A stretch of 56,972 nt of DNA from NCBI GenBank assembly GCA_033064195.1, contig JARBJD010000412.1:1-56972 (forward strand), read 5' to 3'. Of the stretch, positions 1 through 8,607 are shown piece by piece. How positions within the stretch are numbered: the first letter of the stretch is position 1; the number at the start of each line of letters is the position of its first letter. Below the pieces are notes generated by a model, which made no database searches, had not been told where the DNA came from, and saw nothing but the letters and a program-made list of their open reading frames with translations. The stretch comes from Blattamonas nauphoetae. Lineage: Eukaryota > Preaxostyla > Oxymonadida. The translations under genes and the position numbers were made by a program.

Positions 1-163
1 TCAAAACAAATTACATCAAGAAGAAAACAAGAAACAACTTAACACAAGAGATGTCGTACAATTCATTCGATAATTTATCAATCTCAGAGTATGTCAGTGA
101 GGCTGCAACAGGTGAAGATCTAACGTCGGAAAAGAACTTCCAAGTGCTATTCATCCTGAATTA

Positions 164-874
164 TTGTTCAATCGCAATAGTGTGAATGTGCTCATTGGAA
201 ATAGAGGAAGTGGAAAAACCTATAATGTCCTCAGAGAACTGTTGAAAGTGCAGGAAGTGCCTCTCCAAGATGAGAGATTTCATTTGTTTGTGTACGTCAC
301 TGACAAGCACAATGATGGTACTTTTGAGCGATCCAAATCACTAATAAAGATTCCAATTGTGAAGGTCAAGTATAATGAGATATTCGCATTTCTGGAGAAT
401 CTATCAACAGCAAAGGCAGCTTACGAAGAAATCATCGATAACAATTGGGAAGAAACAGTGACTGATCAGTCCAGAAAATCAATACTGAAAACACTCCATC
501 TTGATTCATTTCGAGAACGTAATCTTCAAACAATGATCCTCCTCGATGACTGCAGAAGAATCCTCAGTGAGCGAAGAACAAAAGCAAATCCTTCAATTCT
601 GATGGACTTATTACTGGAGAATCGTCAACCAAAGTTCACATTCTTTCTCACCATTCATGAACTGTTCTCATTGTCTCCAGATATGAAATCAAACATCGAT
701 TCAATATGGATCTTTGGTGGATTCAATAACGAACGAATCAGAAGAGTATTCAATCAACTGAATGCACCGATGGAATGCAAAAAATTCTGGAGTACATACA
801 AACAATTGACAAAGCAACAAGCAGCAATCTTTCGATATGGTCAGAGCGTAAGTATTGATTACCTTGTCGTTTAA
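164..874 (+). CDS. A32/FtsK-HerA-type genome-packaging ATPase of the Polinton-like element
   Basis: The 236-residue product opens with a clear Walker A motif, GNRGSGKT, at about residues 12-19. A hydrophobic strand ending in an acidic pair (MILLDDCRR) at about residues 123-131 is the Walker B motif. The length and the spacing of these motifs fit the poxvirus A32 / Polinton packaging ATPase family, which powers loading of the genome into the capsid. It is the first gene in the window on the plus strand and is followed by small ORFs and PolB, a usual Polinton gene set. The N-terminal boundary is uncertain. Motifs are seen directly; the role follows from the family. Confidence 0.8.
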   Translation: MFNRNSVNVLIGNRGSGKTYNVLRELLKVQEVPLQDERFHLFVYVTDKHNDGTFERSKSLIKIPIVKVKYNEIFAFLENLSTAKAAYEEIIDNNWEETVTDQSRKSILKTLHLDSFRERNLQTMILLDDCRRILSERRTKANPSILMDLLLENRQPKFTFFLTIHELFSLSPDMKSNIDSIWIFGGFNNERIRRVFNQLNAPMECKKFWSTYKQLTKQQAAIFRYGQSVSIDYLVV

Positions 875-986
875 AATCAATCTGATTTGTTCAAAATGGT
901 TCAGATGTTTTTGAAATGATTCTACATGATTTAAACACAATAACGTTATTTTTAAAATGATTTTACACTTTTTTAATTCATTATAA

Positions 987-1319
987 ATGAGTCTAACAGT
1001 TTTTGAACCATTTGAACCAGAACAGATAAATTTAGATTCAGTTGAAAGTTTTCAGATGTATTTAAACAAGAATGGAGAGATTCTGAAACGATACACAACA
1101 AATAAGCTGAACAAAATGATCAAGATTGACGGATACAGAATAACTAAAACCAAAGGTGTAATTGCACTTCGAAAAGATTACTATGGTGGTTCTTCAACAA
1201 TGAATTATACAGATTCACCACAAAAATATGATGAACTTGTATCAAGAATAGCAGTTCTTGAAGACATTGTGAAACGTCTCGCAAATGCAATTGACACTAA
1301 GAATCAACGTTGGGGTTAA
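987..1319 (+). CDS. Small hypothetical protein of the Polinton-like element
   Basis: A 110-residue ORF starts 112 bases after the ATPase, with the same AT-rich codon use as its neighbours. I do not recognise a family. The middle is basic (a KLNKMIKIDGYRITKTKG stretch) and the last 35 residues can form a short amphipathic helix or coiled coil (DELVSRIAVLEDIVKRLANA). Many Polinton-like elements carry small structural or accessory proteins of this size, so a virion or DNA-binding role is possible but not shown. Its 3' end overlaps the 3' end of the opposite-strand ORF at 1297-1572 by 23 bases. Confidence 0.5.
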   Translation: MSLTVFEPFEPEQINLDSVESFQMYLNKNGEILKRYTTNKLNKMIKIDGYRITKTKGVIALRKDYYGGSSTMNYTDSPQKYDELVSRIAVLEDIVKRLANAIDTKNQRWG

Positions 1320-1572
1320 TTTTCCCTGAATCCTGATCGTTGATGGAATCAGATATATTTCCCAAACATTTCAACAATAATTCATCATCTTTGATTATTT
1401 TTGTTGAAACCAGTTGTATTAATTGTTTTTGTGCTTCACTCAATTGTGAATCAAACTCTTGCTTTTTCTGTTGATTTCGATAGTACCATTCTCGTTTACT
1501 CATGCGAATTGCATTCTTTGCATCACTTTCTGATTGATAAAACTTTGGTCGTCCTTTCATTTTCGTTGACAT
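1297..1572 (-). CDS. Small basic hypothetical protein, convergent with the preceding ORF
   Basis: A 91-residue ORF on the minus strand is the only minus-strand candidate inside the element. The N-terminal half is rich in Lys, Arg and aromatic residues (GRPKFYQ, KREWYYRNQQKK). It is followed by a Gln/Leu-rich predicted helix and a polar tail. The composition suggests a small nucleic-acid-binding or coiled-coil protein; no family is recognised. It faces the 110-residue ORF and ends inside it, and its start lies 67 bases upstream of the divergent PolB start. It could also be a chance ORF, although its codon use resembles that of the neighbours. Confidence 0.4.
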   Translation of the reverse strand: MSTKMKGRPKFYQSESDAKNAIRMSKREWYYRNQQKKQEFDSQLSEAQKQLIQLVSTKIIKDDELLLKCLGNISDSINDQDSGKINPNVDS

Positions 1573-1639
1573 CTTTTCTATGGAAATAAAAAATCAAATT
1601 TAAATATTAGAATTCATTTTTTTATCCTGTAAGAAATAT

Positions 1640-4600
1640 ATGGAGAACATCTCAATAAAGATCATCAATGAATTTGCTCAAAAGCTTGGAGTTGACTGGG
1701 ATGCTTTACCGTTGAAACGATTGATTGAAACAGCCAATGTTGCTCTTCGACAGAATGGCTTTTCAGGTGATGTAAACAACACGAATGAGATTGAACAATT
1801 CATCAGAACATTTCCTGTTCGCAATCCTTTGATGGCACCAGTGATTCAAGAATTAATGCAAAGACAGAATAACCAACCCATTGATGCACAACAAATTGAT
1901 GCGAATGCTCAGCAGAAAAGAAATACTGTAGAAAATCAGATGAGATTGAACCAAGAGATCAGACAACGAAGAATTGTACAACCAAATCAACAAATCATTG
2001 AGCAAGAGCAAGAACAGAGAAGACAGCAAAGAAGACACCAACAGAATCTCAATCAGGAAATCCGAGAATATGAACAACGAACGAGATACCAACAAATGTT
2101 AGCACAATTTGAGGAAAGGAAACGAAGATTTCTGAATTTGTATCAAGTCCCAATTGAAGAAAATATTGTACTTCCACAGCTGCCACAAACACAATTGAAT
2201 GCACTGATGTTGAGAGATGTCGATAATGTTCGAGCATTTGCTGCTGCATTGGAGAACGTGAGGGCCAATTTGGCTCCAGCAGGATACATTGCAGATCAAC
2301 AATATCGAGACGCAAATGGACCAGTTCAATTGTATTTTCGCAATAACATCGCATCATTTGCAGATATTGAAGCAAGACTCAGAGAAGTATTCACAGCAGA
2401 GAATTTTCCATTCAAGATCTCATTTGACTTTGCCATTCTGAATTCTGTAACAGATCAAAACGGAAACACCACTTATGAAGAGAATACACCATTCTATCAG
2501 AACTCAATGAAAACATCTCCGATTACAGTTCAAAATCCTCAAGACATTGATGCTGTCATAAATGCGATGAAATCAAGAATCAGAGACAGTTTTGAAGTCA
2601 CAGCGATCGATACCAAAAGAGTGCCTTGTGCCATTTATGGAGCTGCTTTTTATGTGTATCGATTGCGAAATGGTGGTGCTTGTGTTCCAGGATTGAAAGA
2701 ACATATTGCTCTTCAGACAGTGTTTTACGTTGATTGTAAATATACGATTTGTATTTTCACAGCTTTGACTTATCTCACTCATGGAAAAGAAGCTGATGGC
2801 AAGAATATCTGTCGTGATTCACGTATCAAGATCGCAAAGCAGCATTTCACTTCATTCTATCATTACTCAGACCTCACAAGTCCAGCATTCGTGAAAATTC
2901 TCAAAGAGTATCCTGGCTTCAACATCTCAACAGAAATAGACAGATTTGTAGAATTCTTCAATGTCAATGTACATCTATTTGAAGCAATTGAAAAAGACAA
3001 TGGAGGCTCATGGATTTATGCACTTTCACAATCGTTTCTTTCACCATTGGAGAACGCTAGAGATTTGAATTTATTGATGATCATTCTCGAGTCGGATGCA
3101 CATTTTATGTATGTTTCTGATCCACAAAAGTTGACGGAATTGATGATTTGTCCACACTGCAAAGACTATTGTCGACCATATAATTCAAGAGGTGCAGGCA
3201 CAAGAGACTTCGACATTCTTGTGAAGAAATGTCTTGAACAGTGTATCAAAAATGAAGAAAGATCAGTGGATTTGGACAATGCTTCAGCACCAATACTAAC
3301 TGCAGTTATAGACAATCCATCAATGGCTTATCTCTTGTCCCGAGGAAGGATGAACGAATACAAGTATACAGATCAGTTCTTAACCTTCGATATTGAAACA
3401 ATCATTGGCGAATTCTCAATGGATCTACCTCAATCTGAAAACACACAAGAGAAGAGTACAGTTCTGAACAAACATCAGCTGTATTCATTTGCGTTTTCTT
3501 CTTCTCTTCCATATTCAGAAAAACAAACAGTGAAAGATGTAAATAGACTCGAGTGTTCATATGACGAAAGAGGTAGAAAATCAGTGTATCTTGACAAGAG
3601 TTTCGAAGGAATGAAAGACAATGAAGAAGAATGGATCAAAATGTGTCTCAAAGCTGGATTAATAGATGCTGATCTGACAAAGGAGAAGATCCAAAAGCAA
3701 GCATACAATATTGGCTTTATACATTTCATCATAAATGATATGTTCCTCGAAGCATTGAGAATCCAAGAATATCAACAGTACTCAGATCCAGAAATTCCAT
3801 CAAATAAGTATGTCACAGTTATGGGTTGGAATAGTGCAAACTTCGATCTTCCAGTGATCATGAATGCACTGCATTTCACGCAATGGAGCATCTATGAACC
3901 ACCACTTGGATCGGCAAAGTGTCCTAAACAGCTCGTGGTTCGTCATAAGAAACTCCAGGTGTCATTGAGATTCCTTGATGCAATGAATTTTGTATCTCCA
4001 CAGTCATTGAAATCATTTGTGCAGGACTTTGGTGATGGAACTGATTCAAAAAGCATCTTTCCATATGAAGCAATCAATATCACAAATGTTGAAGAAGAAT
4101 TGAATAAATCAGAACCGTTTCCTGAAGAAGTGTTCTATTCACATGTGAAAAATGAATCATTGTTGAAAGATCTTTCATATTCTGACTATGTTGAAGATGC
4201 CAAGCGATTCAGAACAAGAAGAGAATACCTGAAGAACTACAACATAAATGACACACTAATTATGATTGATCCAATACAGAAATTGATTCAATGGTTTGCA
4301 TCAGGGAGAGTCGATATGTTGCAGTTTGTTTCATGTCCGGCAGCAGCAGTGAATTTGAGAAATATGTCGACCTACTTTCCGTCACTCTATTCTGATTCAC
4401 CTCCATATGCCGACTTCGATATCGATGCCACTTATGTAGTCAAAACATATGAGAAAGCTTATGAATTGACACCAGCGAAATGGAAATATATGGTGAAGAA
4501 TTATGAATACCAAGATGAGAGAGCAGATCGAGATTATTCCAATAATGTGAATGACGATGACAATGAATGGATGACTGAATTGATCAAGAAAGGATGTGCC

Positions 4601-6304
4601 ATTTGTGGAGCTTCATTTACGCATCAGAATCAACCGACTCTCGATCGAATTGACTGCTCACTATCTCACACAAAAGAGAATTGTCATCCATGTTGTGTGT
4701 ACTGCAACGTTGTGAAATCAAATCGAGATGAACACCTGACAAAACTCAAGATTAAACTACGCCAATTTGCTCAAATCCACAAGCTTCAAATGACATTAAC
4801 GGATGAAAGAGTGTATAAGCTCCTGAGGAGTGGCATTACAGGTGGTTTGTCCAATGTTATGCACAGACTGAATCGATCAGGGATTGATACAATTCATCGT
4901 TTTGAGTACGATAGTGCAACGAAAAAAGTGATTGACAAAGATACTGGAAATGTAATGACTCACATCCTCTGTCTTGACAATAATTCTCTCTATCCAAGTG
5001 TTTCTGCATCAGTACCACACAAGGCAGTTAAATATACGAACAACAAAATGTATATGCCTGGAGGTGTCAAATTCTACACAACAAAGAAGGATGTAGTGTT
5101 GAAAATCATCAAAGAAAGGAAAGATCTGTTCGCTGTCAAAGCGAAAGGACACATTCGAGAGGACAGAATCAATGATTTCATCAATATGCCTCCAATCATT
5201 CAGACAATCAATATCAAACCAGATCAGATGTGCTCAGAAGACACACTTGAAGCAATGAGGAATTGTGGTGTTCCGGAAGCCAAATCAGAGAAGAAAGTCA
5301 CACAACTGTTGTCCACTTTTGGTGAGTACAGAGTGTTCAATTCATACTATTTGTGGTTCCGTATTGATGATTGTGCTTTTGAAATCGATGATGTGTCTGA
5401 GATGGCTGTTTTCGAGAAGAATACTGCATTCAATGGATTCATAACATCAATGATTCAACGTCGAATCGCTGCAATCGAGGCTGGAAACACTGTGATGGAA
5501 AAGTTCTGCAAACTAATCCTAAATTCGTGCTACGGTTATGATTCACTCAATACTGAGAAATACAGAAGATCATATTTGTTGAATAGAGAACAGACATTTC
5601 TGAAGCACTTGTATCCTGATTTTCTATCGACAGATCAGATTGGTAAAGATTTGTATATAGTCGATGTGAAACCCAAGAAATTCAAATGCAAGACTGCTCT
5701 TCAATCAGCGTTCTTTACACTGGAGAATGCCAAGTATTGGTACTTCAATTTCTACTACAATTTCATCACTAAGTGTTGTGACGAACAGAAGTTTCATTTC
5801 ATCTATTGTGACACTGATTCGTTGTCGATCGCTATTGCAGGTGATCCAAATCAAAACTGTCATCAAGGCTTATCAGCAATTGTTTCAAATCAAAAGTTCT
5901 ACGACAAGAAAGTGTTTCAATGGTTGCCGAATCCAAAGACTGGAATCAAATCAATGAAGAACCTTTTGGGATTGTCTGTGGAGAAAGAAGGTGATTTCAT
6001 GATTGCTCTGTCGCCAAAGTGCTACATCATCAGTGAGAAAAACACACCAGTGCATAAAGCCATTAAAGGTATCTCACTCGCTCGGAATTCACAGCTGGAT
6101 CAATCACAATTCCTCAAAGCAGACCAGACAAAACAACCGATTGAAGGAGAGAATGTGAACTTTCAAATGAAGGAAGATTCAATGGTGACAGTACTGGTGA
6201 AAAAGAATGCATTGACGTCAATTCACACAAAGATGATGGTACTTCCGAATGGCTCATGTGCTCCATTCATTGATGGATTTAACAGAGAGGACTATCTTTG
6301 CTGA
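1640..6304 (+). CDS. Family B DNA polymerase (Polinton type) with embedded HNH-like Cys cluster
   Basis: The 1554-residue protein has a Gln/Arg-rich, probably coiled N-terminal region (about residues 70-165). Next comes a Polinton-type N-terminal region ending in a Cys-containing finger (ICPHCKDYC) near residue 500. The exonuclease motifs follow: Exo I FDIET (about 583), Exo II NSANFD (about 731) and Exo III YNIND (about 867). Polymerase motifs are A DNNSLYP (about 1113), B KLILNSCYG (about 1291), C YCDTDS (about 1391) and a KCY motif near 1460. All catalytic motifs of a proofreading family B polymerase are present. Between the exonuclease and palm (about 986-1032) is a CxxC...DRID...CCVYCNVVK segment resembling an HNH endonuclease core. 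It presumably copies the element's DNA. The integrase gene starts 26 bases after its stop. Confidence 0.93.
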   Translation: MENISIKIINEFAQKLGVDWDALPLKRLIETANVALRQNGFSGDVNNTNEIEQFIRTFPVRNPLMAPVIQELMQRQNNQPIDAQQIDANAQQKRNTVENQMRLNQEIRQRRIVQPNQQIIEQEQEQRRQQRRHQQNLNQEIREYEQRTRYQQMLAQFEERKRRFLNLYQVPIEENIVLPQLPQTQLNALMLRDVDNVRAFAAALENVRANLAPAGYIADQQYRDANGPVQLYFRNNIASFADIEARLREVFTAENFPFKISFDFAILNSVTDQNGNTTYEENTPFYQNSMKTSPITVQNPQDIDAVINAMKSRIRDSFEVTAIDTKRVPCAIYGAAFYVYRLRNGGACVPGLKEHIALQTVFYVDCKYTICIFTALTYLTHGKEADGKNICRDSRIKIAKQHFTSFYHYSDLTSPAFVKILKEYPGFNISTEIDRFVEFFNVNVHLFEAIEKDNGGSWIYALSQSFLSPLENARDLNLLMIILESDAHFMYVSDPQKLTELMICPHCKDYCRPYNSRGAGTRDFDILVKKCLEQCIKNEERSVDLDNASAPILTAVIDNPSMAYLLSRGRMNEYKYTDQFLTFDIETIIGEFSMDLPQSENTQEKSTVLNKHQLYSFAFSSSLPYSEKQTVKDVNRLECSYDERGRKSVYLDKSFEGMKDNEEEWIKMCLKAGLIDADLTKEKIQKQAYNIGFIHFIINDMFLEALRIQEYQQYSDPEIPSNKYVTVMGWNSANFDLPVIMNALHFTQWSIYEPPLGSAKCPKQLVVRHKKLQVSLRFLDAMNFVSPQSLKSFVQDFGDGTDSKSIFPYEAINITNVEEELNKSEPFPEEVFYSHVKNESLLKDLSYSDYVEDAKRFRTRREYLKNYNINDTLIMIDPIQKLIQWFASGRVDMLQFVSCPAAAVNLRNMSTYFPSLYSDSPPYADFDIDATYVVKTYEKAYELTPAKWKYMVKNYEYQDERADRDYSNNVNDDDNEWMTELIKKGCAICGASFTHQNQPTLDRIDCSLSHTKENCHPCCVYCNVVKSNRDEHLTKLKIKLRQFAQIHKLQMTLTDERVYKLLRSGITGGLSNVMHRLNRSGIDTIHRFEYDSATKKVIDKDTGNVMTHILCLDNNSLYPSVSASVPHKAVKYTNNKMYMPGGVKFYTTKKDVVLKIIKERKDLFAVKAKGHIREDRINDFINMPPIIQTINIKPDQMCSEDTLEAMRNCGVPEAKSEKKVTQLLSTFGEYRVFNSYYLWFRIDDCAFEIDDVSEMAVFEKNTAFNGFITSMIQRRIAAIEAGNTVMEKFCKLILNSCYGYDSLNTEKYRRSYLLNREQTFLKHLYPDFLSTDQIGKDLYIVDVKPKKFKCKTALQSAFFTLENAKYWYFNFYYNFITKCCDEQKFHFIYCDTDSLSIAIAGDPNQNCHQGLSAIVSNQKFYDKKVFQWLPNPKTGIKSMKNLLGLSVEKEGDFMIALSPKCYIISEKNTPVHKAIKGISLARNSQLDQSQFLKADQTKQPIEGENVNFQMKEDSMVTVLVKKNALTSIHTKMMVLPNGSCAPFIDGFNREDYLC

Positions 6305-6330
6305 GGATAAGTTATTTTTATGTCCATTAA

Positions 6331-7623
6331 ATGCCGACGGTTGATTCAAAATTTAAAAATGTTCCATCTTGGGAAGTAGCAAAGCAAAAGCGACATGCAA
6401 CGAGGATAATTCAACAATGTTCACAAGAGAATGGACTCAAGACAAATCTGCAACTATACTCTTGTATTCTTCATCAGTATCAGTTTACACAACAGCAATT
6501 GTCAGATATAGCAAAACAAGATCGTATTCTCAAGTTTGGAGGAAAAACACTGTTGGAGTTATACAATTCATACTTTGATTTGTTTCGTGTCAATCATCCA
6601 GATCAAGTGTTTGAAGCAGATTTGCGAAGAATGAGAGTGTTCAATCCAGCGCCAAGAATCAATACGCCAGCTCCACGGATTCCAGAACAAATTGACTATC
6701 CATTCAAGTCGAAAACAAAAGTGTTTCATCAAGTGAATCCAACAGTTCCAGTTCCAGATCAGAATACGTTTGTGACAGATCATTCTCCAAAGAATCGATT
6801 GTTTCTTCAACGTCCTTCATTCTCTCCGTATCGTCATTCATGGGAAATTGACATCATGGTGCTCAAGACAAATCCTCAATCAATTCCGCAGTACTATCTC
6901 GTGTGTGTGAACATTAATACCAAGTATCTTGTTATGATTAAAATTGCGTCGAGGAATGATGTAACACTCCAAAATGCTCTTCAGCAGTTGATTCAGACAG
7001 TGAAAGTTGAGCACATTCGTGGAGATGCAGAATCAGGATGGAATAACAATCGCATCAGAGATTTCCTCGAAAGGAAAAACGTCCAGTTCTTCATTTCATC
7101 ATCTCCATTCACGAACAAAAATAGAATTGTTGATCGAATGATTCGCACAATCAGAGATGCTTTTCGTGGCAATGTGACGCAGATGTGTGACAATAATGTA
7201 ATGCAGCAGTTCGTGGATTATTACAATCTCACTCCTCATAAGGCATTTCGCAATATTGTGACTCCAGTTGAGGTTGAAAGAGATGCTGAACTCGAATGGG
7301 CATATATCCAACGAAAACAAGACAAATTGAAGCAGATCAAGAGAACTCAGAACAGAAAGGGATTATGGAATTATCAACCAGGCAATGTGCTTCAGATTCG
7401 GTTGGATTTATCAAAAACTCAGCACACATTCGAGAAACGCAGAAGACAGTTCAATAAATTGGCAACATTTATGTCATACGTCAATGGCAATGTTCGCTGT
7501 CAACTCCTTCAGCCATATCAAGACATCCGAGTTGTAGACATTCCTATTCACTTCACAGAAAAGATTGCAGATTCAGTCAATGCTCTGACGCCTCAGATCA
7601 GAAATAAGTTCAATCTCCGATGA
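6331..7623 (+). CDS. Retroviral-type (rve) integrase of the Polinton-like element
   Basis: This 430-residue protein has an N-terminal helical region with a basic Pro-rich linker, then an RNase H-fold integrase core at about residues 165-300. Visible core features are a strand with HSWEIDIM (about 169-176), a second strand with RGDAESGW (about 230-237) and the downstream helix segment around residues 260-280. A Trp-containing C-terminal region (GLWNYQPGNVLQIRLD, about 348-363) suits the SH3- or chromo-like tail of Polinton integrases. Family role: insertion of the linear element DNA into the host chromosome. It lies immediately downstream of PolB on the same strand, suggesting co-expression. 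Confidence 0.85.
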   Translation: MPTVDSKFKNVPSWEVAKQKRHATRIIQQCSQENGLKTNLQLYSCILHQYQFTQQQLSDIAKQDRILKFGGKTLLELYNSYFDLFRVNHPDQVFEADLRRMRVFNPAPRINTPAPRIPEQIDYPFKSKTKVFHQVNPTVPVPDQNTFVTDHSPKNRLFLQRPSFSPYRHSWEIDIMVLKTNPQSIPQYYLVCVNINTKYLVMIKIASRNDVTLQNALQQLIQTVKVEHIRGDAESGWNNNRIRDFLERKNVQFFISSSPFTNKNRIVDRMIRTIRDAFRGNVTQMCDNNVMQQFVDYYNLTPHKAFRNIVTPVEVERDAELEWAYIQRKQDKLKQIKRTQNRKGLWNYQPGNVLQIRLDLSKTQHTFEKRRRQFNKLATFMSYVNGNVRCQLLQPYQDIRVVDIPIHFTEKIADSVNALTPQIRNKFNLR

Positions 7624-7994
7624 AAAAAGTGACAGTTATTTTTATTCGAAAATTTGAAGTTCTCAACTTTATCGTACATACAGACAAATGAACTGGCAAA
7701 AATAGTCAGAGAAGAGCCTTCCCACGTTCGTACGAGCTTCCTATAGACACCCCGATACTCCTTTGGGGATCGTTCTATCGCGATCCTTCTAAATGACTGC
7801 TGCTGGCGAAGTCCTTGAAGGGTTAAGTCTTGGGTGGGCATGATTTACGGTCACATCTAAGTGAGGCCAACATGAACCCCGGGGACAATCTTTCGATCAT
7901 CCGTCTCCAATCCAACCTCCAAATCGTTCTGCGCATCAGTCACCAGGGCACCATTTTGCCTGAGTATCTTGGAACATTACGTCGAGGGCTCTGT

Positions 7995-8395
7995 ACTTGA
8001 ACTTGTTCTGGAACTCCTCTTCATATACAAATTAAAAAATTAGAAATTGAAAAAAGTTTAACGTTTGTTTTTGGATCACCCATAACTCCCGAACAACTGC
8101 TCAGATCGCTCTGAAAACATCATAAATGAACTCAGCAGATCGATATTGACCTTGGAACAGTCTTGGATGGTCAAAGTTTCAGATTTCATTTTTTTCAAAC
8201 TTTGTCTGGATCTGCTCTTCATGTACAAATTAAAAAATTAGAAAAGTAAAAAAGTTTAACGTTTATTTTTGGACCACCCATACCTCCAGCACAACTGCTC
8301 AGATCACTCGAAATACATCATAAATCAGTTCACCCGACCGATATTGACCTTGCCAGTACACTTTTGGATGGTCTCAAAAAATCAGGTTTTTTGTA
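7995..8395. repeat. Imperfect tandem duplication, period about 197 bp
   Basis: The noncoding gap between integrase and primase-helicase (7624-8607) contains two copies of a block of about 197 bp. Shared landmarks are CAAATTAAAAAATTAGAA (8029 and 8226), GTTTAACGTTT, ACAACTGCTCAGATC, CATCATAAAT and CCGATATTGACCTTG-like segments. The rest of the gap (7624-7990, 8400-8600) shows no recognised gene. A GC-richer stretch around 7700-7980 differs in composition and may be an older insertion. Confidence 0.7.
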
Positions 8396-8607
8396 AAAAA
8401 TCAGTTTTTTGTATTTTCATATATTGAGGTGAAAAAAAGTGAAAAAATCAAAAATGACCAAAACAATCCACCGATGCCACAGATGCATGGGGAGAGTGTG
8501 CACGTCATTCTGGTGCGTTCTGATCGAAATATCAGTGAATTAAGGGTGTCAGAAAAAACAAACGCTTAACTTTTTTTAAAATCTAATATTTTATCTCCTT
8601 AGAAAGA

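Noticed and set aside
7593-7841. Minus-strand 82-residue ORF after the integrase as a possible LINE or accessory gene
   Set aside because: No reverse transcriptase or other motif; it overlaps the integrase 3' end and the composition changes midway.
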